A stretch of 64,000 nucleotides of DNA, from positions 441,965 to 505,964 of the forward strand of contig NW_019773970.1 of assembly GCF_001039355.2 (NCBI RefSeq), written 5' to 3'. The position numbers and the translations under genes were made by a program. Shown in pieces: positions 39,801 to 52,141 of this stretch; positions within the stretch are counted from its first letter, which is position 1, and every line of letters begins with the position of its first letter. The notes below the pieces were generated by a model that was not told the DNA's origin, did no database searches, and saw only the letters and a program-made list of their open reading frames with translations. The DNA comes from Lingula anatina. Taxonomy: Eukaryota; Brachiopoda; Lingulata; Lingulida; Lingulidae.

Positions 39801-40777
39801 ACCCTTGATAAAAAAAAAGAAAAAAAACCGATGAAAATGTTACTATTTTTCGGACCAATTATGAACCTTCAGACCAACGAACCTTTGGTTTATCAAGATG
39901 CCCCCAAAAGGTCCAATTTTTCAGAAAAAGAACATTTGTTTTTTGAAATTGCTGACTACAGGACTGCATAAAGCCCACACCTAGTCTTCAGATGGCCAAC
40001 AATAGTCTGAGGTTGGAACAGCAATACATGTAGTGCACACTGCTGTGTGGGTTCTATCCAAGGCAACCAAGCCAACTAACATGAAACAGCCTTCCAAAGA
40101 AGCTAAAGATTGGAGACATTTCTTTAAAATCTTCCATGCTTTGTTGTGCATGTAAGATCAATATTGCATGAAGGTTAAAGAGACAGAAAACAATCATCAT
40201 TAAGTGCTGTTGTATTAGAGGGAGTCCGGACTGTATTACAGAACATGTCTGGGATGCCATTTGGCATGCTCTTTCCATTCTATTTTGGCTACAGAAACGC
40301 TTTTAAAGTTTTTCTGATCTGAACAGACTAAATCATAATGCAATTCGTCAGCAGCTATTGCAAAACATTGCAAAACCATTTTAGTCTTATGTAAGTCTTA
40401 AATGTGAACACAATAAATGTTTTGCAAATCACAAGACTTCAACCACAAACTTTCCAACAGACTCTATGTTAAAATGAGTTATATTTGGAATTTAATGTAC
40501 GCAATTATGTTTGTAATTAGCACATGGAATTATTTCATCTTTATCCTTTTGTTTTTTTTTGTTTGTTAAGAAATAATCATCAAACATTTTCTAGGCCCCT
40601 AGAAAGAGCAGTGAGTCATATTACATTACAGACATCTTCTATCTCAAATGAACTCAGTGTGTGAATCAATGCAGACAGCCAAGTAAATAAAATCTTAAGA
40701 GAATTCCTACAATGGCAGATAAGAGCACAAAGCAGATGACAACCTTGTTCTGCCTCTCAGCTCTCTCTCTCTTTTTT
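30828..40777. other. Long non-coding tract, probably intron
   Basis: Nearly 10 kb of AT-rich sequence with only short frames. Those at 34117-34314 and 35523-35720 lie in slightly GC-richer patches but lack recognisable motifs or paired splice sites. A poly-C/AC repeat is at 36439. An imperfect inverted repeat around GAAGGTT and TTGGTCC lies at about 39750-39885. No gene supported. Confidence 0.5.
36439..36468. repeat. Poly-C followed by (AC)n
   Basis: About twelve C are followed by nine AC units. Confidence 0.9.
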
Positions 40778-41762
40778 GGGGGGAGGGGGGGGAGATGATA
40801 AAAATTTAACAATAATTAATTATGGAAAGACATGATACATGGATTTTCCTTACAAAGGAGTGAAAATACTAGATAGATTTAAGTAATAGTCATAGTAAAA
40901 TACATTATATGCTGCTATTGTAACATATTCATATAAACAGTCCATATGAATAAACATTCTATGTTGCTTTTAACTCTCATTTCATCAAAGGAAGCTCTAG
41001 CATTTACCTTCAGATTCCTAAAAATTCACTCCAAATGCCTAGCAACAGCCTTAATGGGTGTGTCACTGATACTTGCCATGTGCTTTTGGTCATTTTCATT
41101 TTCCAATTACTATCAGTCATTTACTACAATTACTCATGCCATACAAACTTAATTGCTGCTTAATTTATGTGCCTTCCTAAACAGAAATACCGAGGGAATT
41201 TTCAGAAATCTAATTTTTTCTCCATTTGGTCAGTGATTAATAACCTTGATTATTATCACAAATGATCATCTACATTATGGCCACATCTCCATATTGATGC
41301 TCTGTGCTATCAGATGAAAAAAAAAGCTGCTGCATATTAGTTACTGTAAAAACTTGATGGCACTTTTGGATAGTATATCTTATCCAGGCCCCAAGACAGT
41401 TTTTTTGGGGGGGAGGGGGGGGGGTGAGGGGAGTGTTCAAATGAACTGCTCTGAATCAAAATATGAACTAGTTTCTATGCCGTCTTTCATGTTGGATTAA
41501 TTAAAAGGGCAAAAATGCCCAATTTTTTAAAAAAAAGAACCCCCTTTGAAAGTTCTGGCTACAGGCCTGTTTTTTTTTATTAATGCTTTTTTCCAGATAC
41601 TGAATCCCTGAGCTGTGTTGAAAAAATAAATGGTGTACACAACTATAAGCTCCATGTTTATGAAAAATGATGGAAAAATCAAAAAGAGAAAATATAATCA
41701 CTGAAGCCAAGGCCCAATAAAATCTTGACAATCACACACATGTACGGGGTCCACACACACAT

Positions 41763-41809
<47 letters not shown>

Positions 41810-42380
41810 TTTGGCCCATGTTTCTTCTTCTTTTCCTGCATCCAGTCTTGGTACATCATATATAGTTCTACAGCATAAAAAGATCATCAGTGATGAAAGA
41901 TAAGCCACAGCCAAAAATCAAAGACAAGATGCATTGACTGACAGATAAAAATGAGACTGCCAATTACTGTTACTTGCTCCATCATTTCTAGCTCTTTTGG
42001 GAGGGTATATTCAATTTGAATCACATTTCTATTTATCTTTACAACTATGATTTTGCCAACTGGCATCATGCTATGCGTCATGATATATTAAATAATGCTT
42101 TTCGAAATACACCAAGCTGGCTTATTACCTTTCTGTTACTGTCAACATTTAATCATGCAGATAATGTAGGAAAATAAAGATAATGTAGCAAGTGACATTT
42201 TTACTATTAGAACAAACCTATATATTTTGACAGCAACATGTGCCTAAAGTATACAATGGAAAGGTATCTATTTATAAATATCAAATACAAATTATACTCT
42301 TAAATTTACTTGAAGAGTTCAGGGGGTACAATAATATATGGAAAGCTTCTACTTTTATATTCTGGGGAAGGGGGGGGGGC
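40778..42380 (+). repeat. Three long G runs on the + strand
   Basis: G-rich runs at 40778-40794, 41407-41432 and 42364-42380, each with two or more blocks of at least four G split by A, AA or TGA. They all lie on the same strand within 1.6 kb and could form G-quadruplexes. The sequence between them is ordinary AT-rich DNA with an AC microsatellite. Confidence 0.7.
41767..41806. repeat. (AC)n microsatellite
   Basis: Twenty uninterrupted AC units. Confidence 0.97.
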
Positions 42381-43612
42381 AGGCCATTAAATATATCATG
42401 TAATATCAAGCTTAACATACTCAGAATTCAAAGGTATCTTTGTATGTAGCTGTCCAAATCAATCTGAACAACTAACCATCACAATGAATATCAATTCAAA
42501 GTAAACTGGGCTAATACGGTTCCTGATTGTGAACAATATAATCTTTAACAAATAGGCAATATCTACTCTATCACTGGGAATGTGTAACATTTATTTCAGC
42601 TTGCAACACTATCTAAGTACAGCACTGTTGCTTATGAAGACATTTACTGTGATAGTCAGACAGCATACCTGAAAATGACCTCATTGATTTTTGACCACAA
42701 TGGAAGTGAAGGGAAATCATTCTGGAGCTCAGGGGGAAGATGTATCAACACTGTAAACAGACTCCATATGTGGCTGGCATTATTTTTCCTGCCATTAAAA
42801 AAGAAAAGAAAAACAAAAGAACTTTTGTAATCAATGATAGCGCTGGATAAATTGTTGTCTAAAGGGTTGGGAATATGAGTACACAGGTGATGTTTCACAT
42901 TCAACCAATTCTTGTCTGATTCTATTATGTGCTTTTCCTGTCTCTGACATGTGTAAGCTAAATGGCAGAAAAAATGAACAGTCATTAAAATAATCTATAA
43001 AATTTCTTTTCTTGTTATCACTGAATTTTAATGCATGCTTACAGAGATAACAAGATATACCGGGGGTATACAAATGTCGCTGGCGTGGTGTCCAATTTCT
43101 CCCAAGTGGGTTGGTGATCAATTACATAAAGTCTAATGATAGAAATGAATAACATTCATCCACAATGCATCTGAGAACAATGAAGAATTATCTGTGGCAA
43201 AATAAATGAATCTCACATTATTCACTTGAGTAGCAATCCAGATGGTATAATATGCATGTTAAAACAACAGAACTCTTTTTATCGATGATAGCGATTTTAT
43301 TTTGGAGTGATGAACTGATTAGAATGTCATACTTCCCACATAATTAAAAAGGCAGTTAGGTGTGTCAATGATAAGACAGTAATTGGACAATTTTATAATC
43401 TTTTATTCAGAAAGAATGGGACAGATTGCTGGTTAAAATACAAGATGGCAAGGGAAATTGCCAAGTATTTTGCCAATATAACATTTGGCAATGCCACATT
43501 ACTTCATAATAGTCATGATGATGCACTTTTTTCAATTTTTGTGAGATTCAAAAAGATGAAAATTTTTTATGTAAAGGAGAAGGATGGTGCTAATGGACCC
43601 CCCTGAAATGAA

Positions 43613-43659
<47 letters not shown>

Positions 43660-46600
43660 AGTGGAAGGAAGAGGTAGTCTAGACCACTTCCTTGGGTCCA
43701 ATAATCTAAATCTTTAGAAATAAAAGATGGGGCAAGTGCATCCAAAAGAGCAGATTTGATAGATAACTATCTGAAATGCCCCATACATTATAAAGTTGTG
43801 TAAATTAAAACATTTTATCCAAAATATTTTACTTCAGAGCCATAGCAATCACACCCACAGTATATATCTCTCTTATGCCACCAGCTAATAAAAGGGGTAT
43901 TTATCACAGTAATGCTATGGCATAAATGTATATAATTTTGATTGACTAGTGATCAATACTCCTTGGCTAAAAGATGGAGCAATTTGTGCATAATGGTATC
44001 TTCTCTTTATCAGTGCTCTTGTTCTCCTCCAAGCAAAAGTCACTTTCATTTCAGAACTTAATTACTTTTTCAAAGACACCACTTTCCTAAGGCACTCCCC
44101 ATTCTGTTAATCTGATGTCATTGGGTAATGTGAACTCTGGGTCATTGTAAAAGTAACTTCTTTCCTTAGCCATGATAGCTAAATGACAATACTGTGTCAA
44201 TTAAACCAATATCTCAGGTTTTCACTTAAGCAACAAAAGATAACAAGAACTGTACATGGTCTACACAAAGAAGAAAAGTGGCTTTATTCTTGAGAAACAA
44301 ATACCACTATATATACAAAAGGCCTATTTACTATAATTAAGAAAGAAAATCCTTTTTAATGATTTTTACACTGTTCTTGGCATATTATCTATACTTTCTC
44401 CTACCTGAAGGGTGGAAAAAGGAAATGCTCAATAAACTATTTATACAAAAAGTAATATTGATGATTGCATTAGTAATAATGGAATATAATTATACCATTA
44501 AGGGTTTAAACATATCTTCATCACTGAATTGTTAAAGTGCAAAGCTCAACTTGAAAAGACTATTTTCATCTTGGATAAACTAGAAAAGCTGTATATATAT
44601 ATAAAATTGGAATGATATACACATTGTACCAATATCTTTGTGTAGACTTCTGTGAAGTAGATTTCTATTAAGAAAATGTTTTCAGGGAGTGATTATGGGG
44701 CAGATTAAGGTCTAATTGACGTGTGGCAGTTTGCTAACATAATGCAACATTGATTTTATCCTGAGAAAACTAGATTTTGATTTCCATCAGTCAATTCAAT
44801 TTGTCCACTCAAACAGATACAGAGTACTATGAGGCATCTGGTTGTGGTCACACTGTTCAACAAAACAATAGTCAAACAGTCCAAATTTTATGTCATCAGT
44901 TCAACATTACTCAAAAGGTAGTCCACCCAGCTATACACTCAAAGTTAGTTACTGATGTGAACATGCAGCTGCAAATAGAGGCATAGTGTGCAGAGATGGC
45001 AGTAAGCTGAAAATGCAAAAACAAATAATTAAATAGATAGTTAGGTAAATAGAGAGATCTATTATAGATAAAATATCTATCAAAACTGCTGTGTTAAGTG
45101 TATGAATAAGCTTTCAATGCATCAAACTTTCATGTCTTCTCAAGTGGAAGTTGTTATTCATTAATCACAGGTACTATTAATTGATCAAGAACCATCAGCT
45201 TCCTGTCCAGTTTACACCAAATCAATGAAATAAAATGTTTCATGATAAGAGCTGTTCAAGAGTGAACAAAATAGCAGAACTGTGATTAACGCGGAATTAT
45301 ATAGAAACCACAACTATTGATGGCTTGGTTTCCTTTACACCTTTTTTAGTTGTGTCAGTTGTGTTAGTTGAGATCTGCAAATGTCACAAACACAATGAAG
45401 ATTCTCAACATTTAGCAACACAATGCTGAAGGCAAATCAGATAGTCAAGCCAAGACATCATACCCGATATATTCACCAAGTACAACTGTGATAAACATTT
45501 AGCAAATAGGCCTACTTTTCTGAAATCTACTTAAGAATAATGAACACATTGTTATACGTAAAACTAGTTTGTAAAAATCAATCCAACTTCAATAAATAAC
45601 TAACCTGATATCAGTTGGCAGGCAGGAGTTGAAGGGGCATATTGCTGTTTGGTTTTAAGAACTGAAAAACATTGTAGTTCACAAGCATCCTAAAACTATA
45701 TATTTCTTTAAACTTACAGGGTAGGCTTTTTAGATTCTTCTTCCCTTTTTGTACAATGATTTTAAAAGTTAAAAGCTGATAAATCTCATGTCACTTTACA
45801 GACCCAGTTTATCTGTTGCATACAGTAACCCTATTGTGTATATAGCTGGACAGTTTCCCTAATTATTTAGTTTATTCATAATTTAGGAATAGCAGGTTTT
45901 AGTGTACATGTAGTTATCACCTGCTCATAGCCAGCATGTAGAGTGAGCACACATGAGAGAGGGTCAAGGATGGTGAGACGAAACTGCCCTTCTCCTGTTA
46001 GGGCCTGGATTGATGAATCATTTTTCAATTATACACAAGCATATGTATCTACCTACTATATACACAAGGTATGGATTTAAATCAGTAAGAGTTTTATTTA
46101 TTAACATTTTGTGATGAATTGGACAGTTCAAGTCATTTATGGGAAATCAATGATTGTGTTTTAGCTCAATCATGTTCAATTGTGTTCATTGCGTTTTTCC
46201 AATCCCCTCTACTGCAATGTGTTCATTATCCATACATGTTACATACACATATGCAGTGGTACTGACAGACTTGTTCATCAAATATCTTTCCCCATCTGCC
46301 CTTATTAAAGTCATAAAAGATGAAGTTGTTTGTGTTAATGTTACAATCTTCCTGCTTCTCATGGCCTAATTAAATAAGTAGACATAATGACAGTGAGTGG
46401 AAGTTCAAGTATTAATATTAATATAACAAAAAAAAAAATGCATCTTTTCATTCTGAATATTAAGATGTTAACAAAGTCTTGCATAGTTAATGTTTAATTG
46501 CATCACTACCTCCTTTATTCTCACTTCTCAAAACCAGTGGTCTCAGTTTAGTCAAGATTCAATTTGCTTTTACTTAATGGTAGGACACAGATGTTGAGTT

Positions 46601-48639
46601 GATAACTGTCAATACAGTTGAATTATTAAATTTCTACATTTCTCTCTTCTAAGATCACAGTTGCCAGAATGTGCAAAAAGCAATTAGTGGAATTGCTTTT
46701 AAATTGGTGTGGTAATCACATAATAAATGCTCACTAACTTTATCAATATAATACCTATCCATATCTTCAAAAACCCAAATGTCCATGTTGTGGCACTTTA
46801 AAATGGCACCTTTTTTACTACAGCAATTCAACTATACATTAGTTTCTGAGTTCACATTAGAGAAATTACAGATTTTGGTCTCTAGAGACTTGAACTGAAG
46901 CAAAATCTAAAGGCAAAACAATGAGAGCTGTTAAGTACATTTGCAAAGAATTTGGAAATCGTTATTTGGTGGCATTTCACAAAAACACAAACTACCTTAA
47001 AAGAATAACCTTAAGCTAAATAATACATATTGAAATGAAAAAAAAAAAAAAATGAAAGCAAAATTTTAATGAAAAATGAAAATAATCAATGTTGGTAATA
47101 AAAATTATCAAATCAGAATTACAGATAAATTGCAAAAAAAGACCATTATTTGAAAATAATGCTGAAATATTTAATAATAAGGCCTTCATCCACTTAATAC
47201 TCATCATTTTTTCCAAGAAAAACAAATTTATCTTTTACTGAAAAAAAAAAAAGCAACAACACTTCCATTAGCCTTTTGAACCATGGTCTGATGGTAACAC
47301 ATCCATCCTTGCCAACACTGTAATCTTTTATAAATATTCCCTAGACAAAGTTAAAAGATTTCCACAGAAAAATCAGAAGACATTGCCATAAATCTTTAAA
47401 AGCTGACTCAGTTCTCTGCAAATTATGTGCAGTACAAATTTAAAATGTCTGGCAATATAGTCTTTGTTGTCCAACACCGCATACAGCACTCAGACAATAT
47501 ACATTATCTAGATGATATTGGGGGAAATTTCTTATGGTTTTAAGCATGAAATGCCATAATGCATGAATCTGTAGATTGTCTTATGTGTGGTACATTAAAT
47601 ATTCAGTCTGAAGAAGTCATAAACATCTGAATTCCCTTACTCAAACACACACGGACAAGAAAACTGCAACAAGTATGCAAGTGCAGGTATCAATATACAG
47701 ATTTTTTTTTTTTTTGGAGAATTGACACAATCTGTGACAAATTAACACAGTAAGGGCCTAATTTTCAAGAAAGTCATTGGTCAGGTTGGACCCACGCTTG
47801 GCCCCAAGTCTACTTACTTCCTGTGAGATGAGTTTACAAAAATGCGCATCTTGGAAGAAAAATTAAAGGTCATTGATCAGACATTAAATGGCGGTGCTTG
47901 TATATTCTTACACTGGCCTAGGCTTTGAACCATCAATTACAGCAAGCTGAAAGGTTAATGAACTATTAATCCACTATTAGAAAATAGGAAAACTAAGATA
48001 CACATAAATATAAAAATCAATCCCACTCTGGATTCCACCCAGAGAGAAAGTCCCTTGTGATATGGCTCTAATGGTTTAAATTGCCAGCTATGAAAATGCA
48101 ATTTCCTATTTTCTCAAGTTTTAAAATATGATTTTTCCCAATTGGTCAAGATTCCCTAGTTCCCCTTATATATAAACAAGCACAAAAGCTGGCAAATGGA
48201 CAGACATACAAGTGACAAAACTGATAGGAGCAGAACGTAATGTTCATTAAAATTAAGAAAATGCATAAAACATTTTTAATGATTTTGATGCAATAGTACT
48301 AAATGCTTAACAGCTTTATCACCACCAATTTTAATTATGTACTAATGTTACTGTGGACATTCAGAAAATTTGTCAAGCATAGGGCGTCAGACCCATGAAT
48401 TCAAAAACACCTCTTAAAAACGCTAATTAGAAGGAAATGAAAAAAAAAATAGAAAACTTCATTGCTTCAAGAAAACTAATCCAATCAGGTTGCTTTTTTT
48501 AACTGAAGTTGTATTTAACTCTTATAAAGGGGACTAATAGTAAAAGGACCAAAGTCATAGAAACAAAGCCCTGGGCTTATAAGTTTTTATAAAAAATTAA
48601 AACAAACTTCCCAAAAGGCAAATTAAAGACAGGGATTAA
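42381..48639. other. Non-coding tract, probably intron
   Basis: About 6 kb of AT-rich DNA with an AAAT microsatellite. Two overlapping minus-strand frames at 42656-43121 (109 and 96 codons) show no motif and are within chance. No gene supported. Confidence 0.5.
43609..43660. repeat. (AAAT)n microsatellite
   Basis: About thirteen uninterrupted AAAT units. Confidence 0.97.
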
Positions 48640-50058
48640 GTACAGTGTCCAACGGATGACGCTATAGTGCCAATTTTAGGGGGAAAATGCCGTTTTCGGA
48701 ATTGGGATTTTCTCTATAACCAAGACAGCTATTCAAGTGATTCAAAAGGCCTCATAAAGCTGGGTGAAAGCACTTCAGCGCGGTACCAGGGAATTGTCTT
48801 AAACTATTTACTTTTGATTTTATCATCTTTTACGTTAAATTACCCCATATTTCAATGGGTTATTCACTTCAAAAGACGATAACTTTCAAACAAACAATTT
48901 TCTCTTAAACCCCTGACATCATGCTGTAGTCCACATTCCCAACAACAATAGGTGCAACTTTTATAACGATCGGTTGCTCAGATAGTGAGATACACTTGGC
49001 AGCGATTCACTTATCTCGTCAATATAGAAAGCTGTTAAAACAGCCAAAAACGTTCACAGGTTGGTTAACAGAGCTTATTAGTCAAATGCTTAGCTGGCAA
49101 ATTTACCTGATATCGGTTATACAATCAGATGGAACCATTGCTCCTTGTCATCTAAAAATATTTTGTTTGGGTGCTTTGAAAGGGCAGCAAATTGTGCTTT
49201 TGTTACATTTTCCGACCACTCGTTAGGCTTGTAAGCGTGCTGCCATTTTGATTGACAGCTCTGGACAGGACCCTAGCCTAGTGATGCCCAGTAGGGTGTT
49301 AAGGATATGTAGAAGGAAGCGCTAACAAAGGCGATTACGTTTAACCGCAATTAAGAGGTGTGAAGTTGTATTTGAACGTTTCAATGGGTATCCCTCAGCA
49401 ATCGAGTAATTTTACCTGAGAGATTCCTTTTCTGTTATCGGCAAAGTGATCAGATAAAACTGGGTGACAGTAGTAGTTCTTTACTGATTATCCTGGTAAC
49501 TGTGAACTCGGGGGTGGGGTATTAATTTTTTTCAAGAAGTCTTTTTGTGATTTTTATTTTGGGTACATTTTGAACTCTTTCTTCCCACTTGATCTGTGAT
49601 TTTGACATTGTTTTTCTCCGAACATCACAAAATGCAAGTTAACATGCATTTTTATTTTAATTGTAATTTTTTAAATCATACTGTCAACCCTTGCTTGGAT
49701 TTCTCTCGTTTGGCCATTCACATCAATTTTTTGCGTGTCTCTAAAGCTCCTTGATTTCATTTATTGGAGAATAAAATTATATTTTGTCAACATTAGTTTA
49801 TACCTTCTACAAACGGCGTCCAACAATAATTTCCAGTTTCGTAACGTGTCGCAGATACGCTTGCCGATATATATATCGCCAAAATTAAGAGCTAGGCTAA
49901 AAGTATTGTTTCTAGCTTTTTTTTTCTTTTAGTAATAAATTTTTCTTACAAATACATTTCTCAATTAATTTAGATGATTCGATTTACTCTTTCACCCATT
50001 TATTAGGTTACATAAAGAAAAAAGAAAGACGAATAATATTAAACATTTCATGATGCTT

Positions 50059-50394
50059 TTATTTGAGCTGTAACTGTCTTTCGACCAACACAACGTCGCC
50101 GCCACACACACGACAAACACATGACTTGTAGGCACTTTCTAACAACTGTCCACTGTGCCAAAGCCTGTACCCAGTATACACTGTTTCTTCCTCACGATTA
50201 CTGTTAGAAGACTCCGAGGGCTGTTCAAAGTCCTTCAAAATCTTACGAGCGCACACTCCAGGTAGATTCTCTCTCTCGTCAACCGACTGAACAAATACTG
50301 GTTTTCCTCCAACCGCCCACATACTCTCAAAATTTTCTTTCTTTCCTCTGGAAATAGACTTTTCTCTTCCCCATAGCGTACTCGACTCCTTCAC
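50059..50394 (-). pseudogene. Mutator-like transposase N-terminal fragment (tentative)
   Basis: Read leftward from 50394, the frame runs 111 codons to a TAA at 50061-50059. The carboxyl end has a CVCRVCGGDVVLVERQLQL segment preceded by YRLWHSGQLLESA. This resembles the amino-terminal part of invertebrate Mutator-like transposase proteins, where a hydrophobic segment leads into a CxxC pair and then usually a GLGS-type motif and more cysteines. Those later parts and any catalytic domain are missing. The long frame itself lacks an ATG at its start. The only ATG of suitable position (50374-50372) opens a basic 15-codon frame (MGKRKVYF start) in a different register, so one indel in the adjacent A-rich run would connect them. 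An AATAAA polyadenylation signal (50063-50058) overlaps the stop codon. Assignment rests on remembered family pattern only. Confidence 0.4.
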
Positions 50395-50464
50395 TGCTTA
50401 GCTGATGTAAGACTTATGACCTATCACCGCACACGTAATCGGCTTATAACTCAGTAACTATGCT

Positions 50465-50496
50465 CCGCCCCCCTCATGGCAACGTCCCTTAGCAAC
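50465..50496 (-). promoter_or_regulatory. GC box and RFX-like half-sites upstream of the minus-strand frame
   Basis: Upstream of the minus-strand ATG at 50374 lie a GC box (CCGCCCCCC on the + strand, 50465-50473) and two RFX X-box-like half-sites, ATGGCAAC (50476-50483) and TAGCAAC (50490-50496). The spacing of about 90-120 bp to the ATG fits a proximal promoter. Motif identity is established; function here is inferred. Confidence 0.35.
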
Positions 50497-51436
50497 AGAG
50501 TTGTCAGCCTGACAGGGGCGCGTGCCGTTTGAAAAACTCATCAAAAGACACATTTCGCGGTGCAAATTCAAAAAAATTATTACATCCAACGTTAGATACT
50601 TTTTTGATTAATAGAAACACAAAAAACTCAAAGACATGATTTTAAGCGTAGTTAACCCTATTACCCACCTTAAATATTCTTGTAAATTTGAGAATATTAT
50701 AAATATGTACACAGTTTCCTTTTTAAACAAGAAACAAGCTCACAGCAATGGCAATGGTAATCTAACAGCAATGACAAACAAAAGTGATGGCTAAATGTCA
50801 ACATCCAAACACATAGTGTCTGTCCATAAAAATCAAAATTACTCCCCATAACAAGTTTATAAGGAAGAATTAAAGAGAACAGACATAGAAAGTATTTTAC
50901 TGTTGGAGCTGTTTTGCACAGATAAGGCTGCAGCACTTAAAATAGCATTGTAGCTTAACACACGTGGCCCTCAAGTAGATCAAATAATTTCACATCTAAA
51001 AGCAATCCACTTCCACTGCACATGTTGTGAGATGTTCAGATGAATTTAATGCACTAGAAATAACAGGCTAAGAAGGAACAGACTATTCCAGCTTTTGCTT
51101 ATGTTTGGATAGGCTATGGGAATAGACAAGGAAGATCTCAAATAGATGATATTAATAGAAAAAAATGTGCCCTGAAGCTATAAAGGTGGATTTCTGAGAC
51201 TCACTAATCTTAACCTGAAATAGTAGATTTGGCATCATCAGATGACCAGATTACATAGGGATCCCAATCTATATATCACTATTTACTCCTTTTTGCATCT
51301 AGGTAAATGTCACTCAAGCATATGAACTTAATGGAAAAGTCAACCATATTTTATTCCTTTTCAAAATAAGTGTAAAATTAAGTGAAAAGATATATTTTTT
51401 GCTATGTTTGAAAATTACGCCATAGGCTTAGTGGCG

Positions 51437-51491
51437 ATAGGGAGTCACCCAGACAACCCGTTATGAGTACGTCGATCCGGCGACTCCCCAT
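51437..51491. repeat. Short CpG-rich foldback
   Basis: ATAGGGAGTCACC (51437-51449) pairs with GGCGACTCCCCAT (51479-51491) with two mismatches across a roughly 29-nt loop. Flanking bases to about 51535 are also CpG-rich, unlike their neighbours. It is probably a fragment of an inserted element; no known family recognised. Confidence 0.5.
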
Positions 51492-52083
51492 TGGTACTTA
51501 TTATTTCGCATCATAACTGGGACTGTCTCTAAGGCCGCAATCTTGTATTAACAGTACTCTAAGAACCTCAAATAGATCTAGTTTTCTTTTCCTAATAGAT
51601 CAAACTCTACATTTTAAAGGCCACACAAAATGTGCATGGCCATTTGCTAGTACCACAGATGTGGTGGTGGGCCTTCCAACAGAAGTAACAAAAATGTAGC
51701 AAGTTCAAAGATATCCTTGACAGGCACTCTGAAATGGTGACAATTGCTTAATTGTAAATGCGACTGAAATATCAAAATTTGCATGTACTGACATAAGCTG
51801 CTAAATTGAAATTGAGGGACTTTATAGATCTACACATGCTTTTTGTAACTACCCTGTCTTCAATAAAAGTTCTTTTAGGAAATTTGCTGCCAAACAACAT
51901 ATGAAATTGTATACCCCTTTGAGCATACTTTGTTGTGTTTTATTCATCTAAATGACATTTGTTGTAAAGTTCCTTCTAATGTAATTATACTGAGATGGCA
52001 TAATTTACTTATTATACATATTAACTGTATGAAGTTTTACCCAGGGTCTGTTACGTGATTTTTTTATTTGATGGAAATTTGGC

Positions 52084-52087
<4 letters not shown>

Positions 52088-52133
<46 letters not shown>

Positions 52134-52141
52134 GAGAGAGA
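52088..52141. repeat. (GA)n microsatellite
   Basis: About 27 GA units with one GGGA interruption. Confidence 0.97.

Larger units (their letters stand above)
48640..50600. other. CpG-rich patch
   Basis: CG dinucleotides are frequent through about 2 kb (for example GGATGACGCT, TTTATAACGATCGG, GTAACGTGTCGCAGATACG, CACAACGTCGCCGCC), while most of the window is CpG-poor. Many invertebrate genomes methylate gene bodies, which depletes CpG, so an unmethylated promoter or a recent insertion would stand out this way. It contains the Mutator-like frame at its right end. Its left part, 48640-49330, has short frames without recognisable motifs, and I found no terminal inverted repeats. It may be a degraded transposon, a bidirectional promoter, or both. 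Confidence 0.5.

Noticed and set aside
42656-43121. Overlapping minus-strand frames of 109 and 96 codons
   Set aside because: Two overlapping frames on the same strand, neither with motifs. A resemblance of TTGACCACAATGGAAGTGAA to the start of the 211-bp repeat is too short to interpret.
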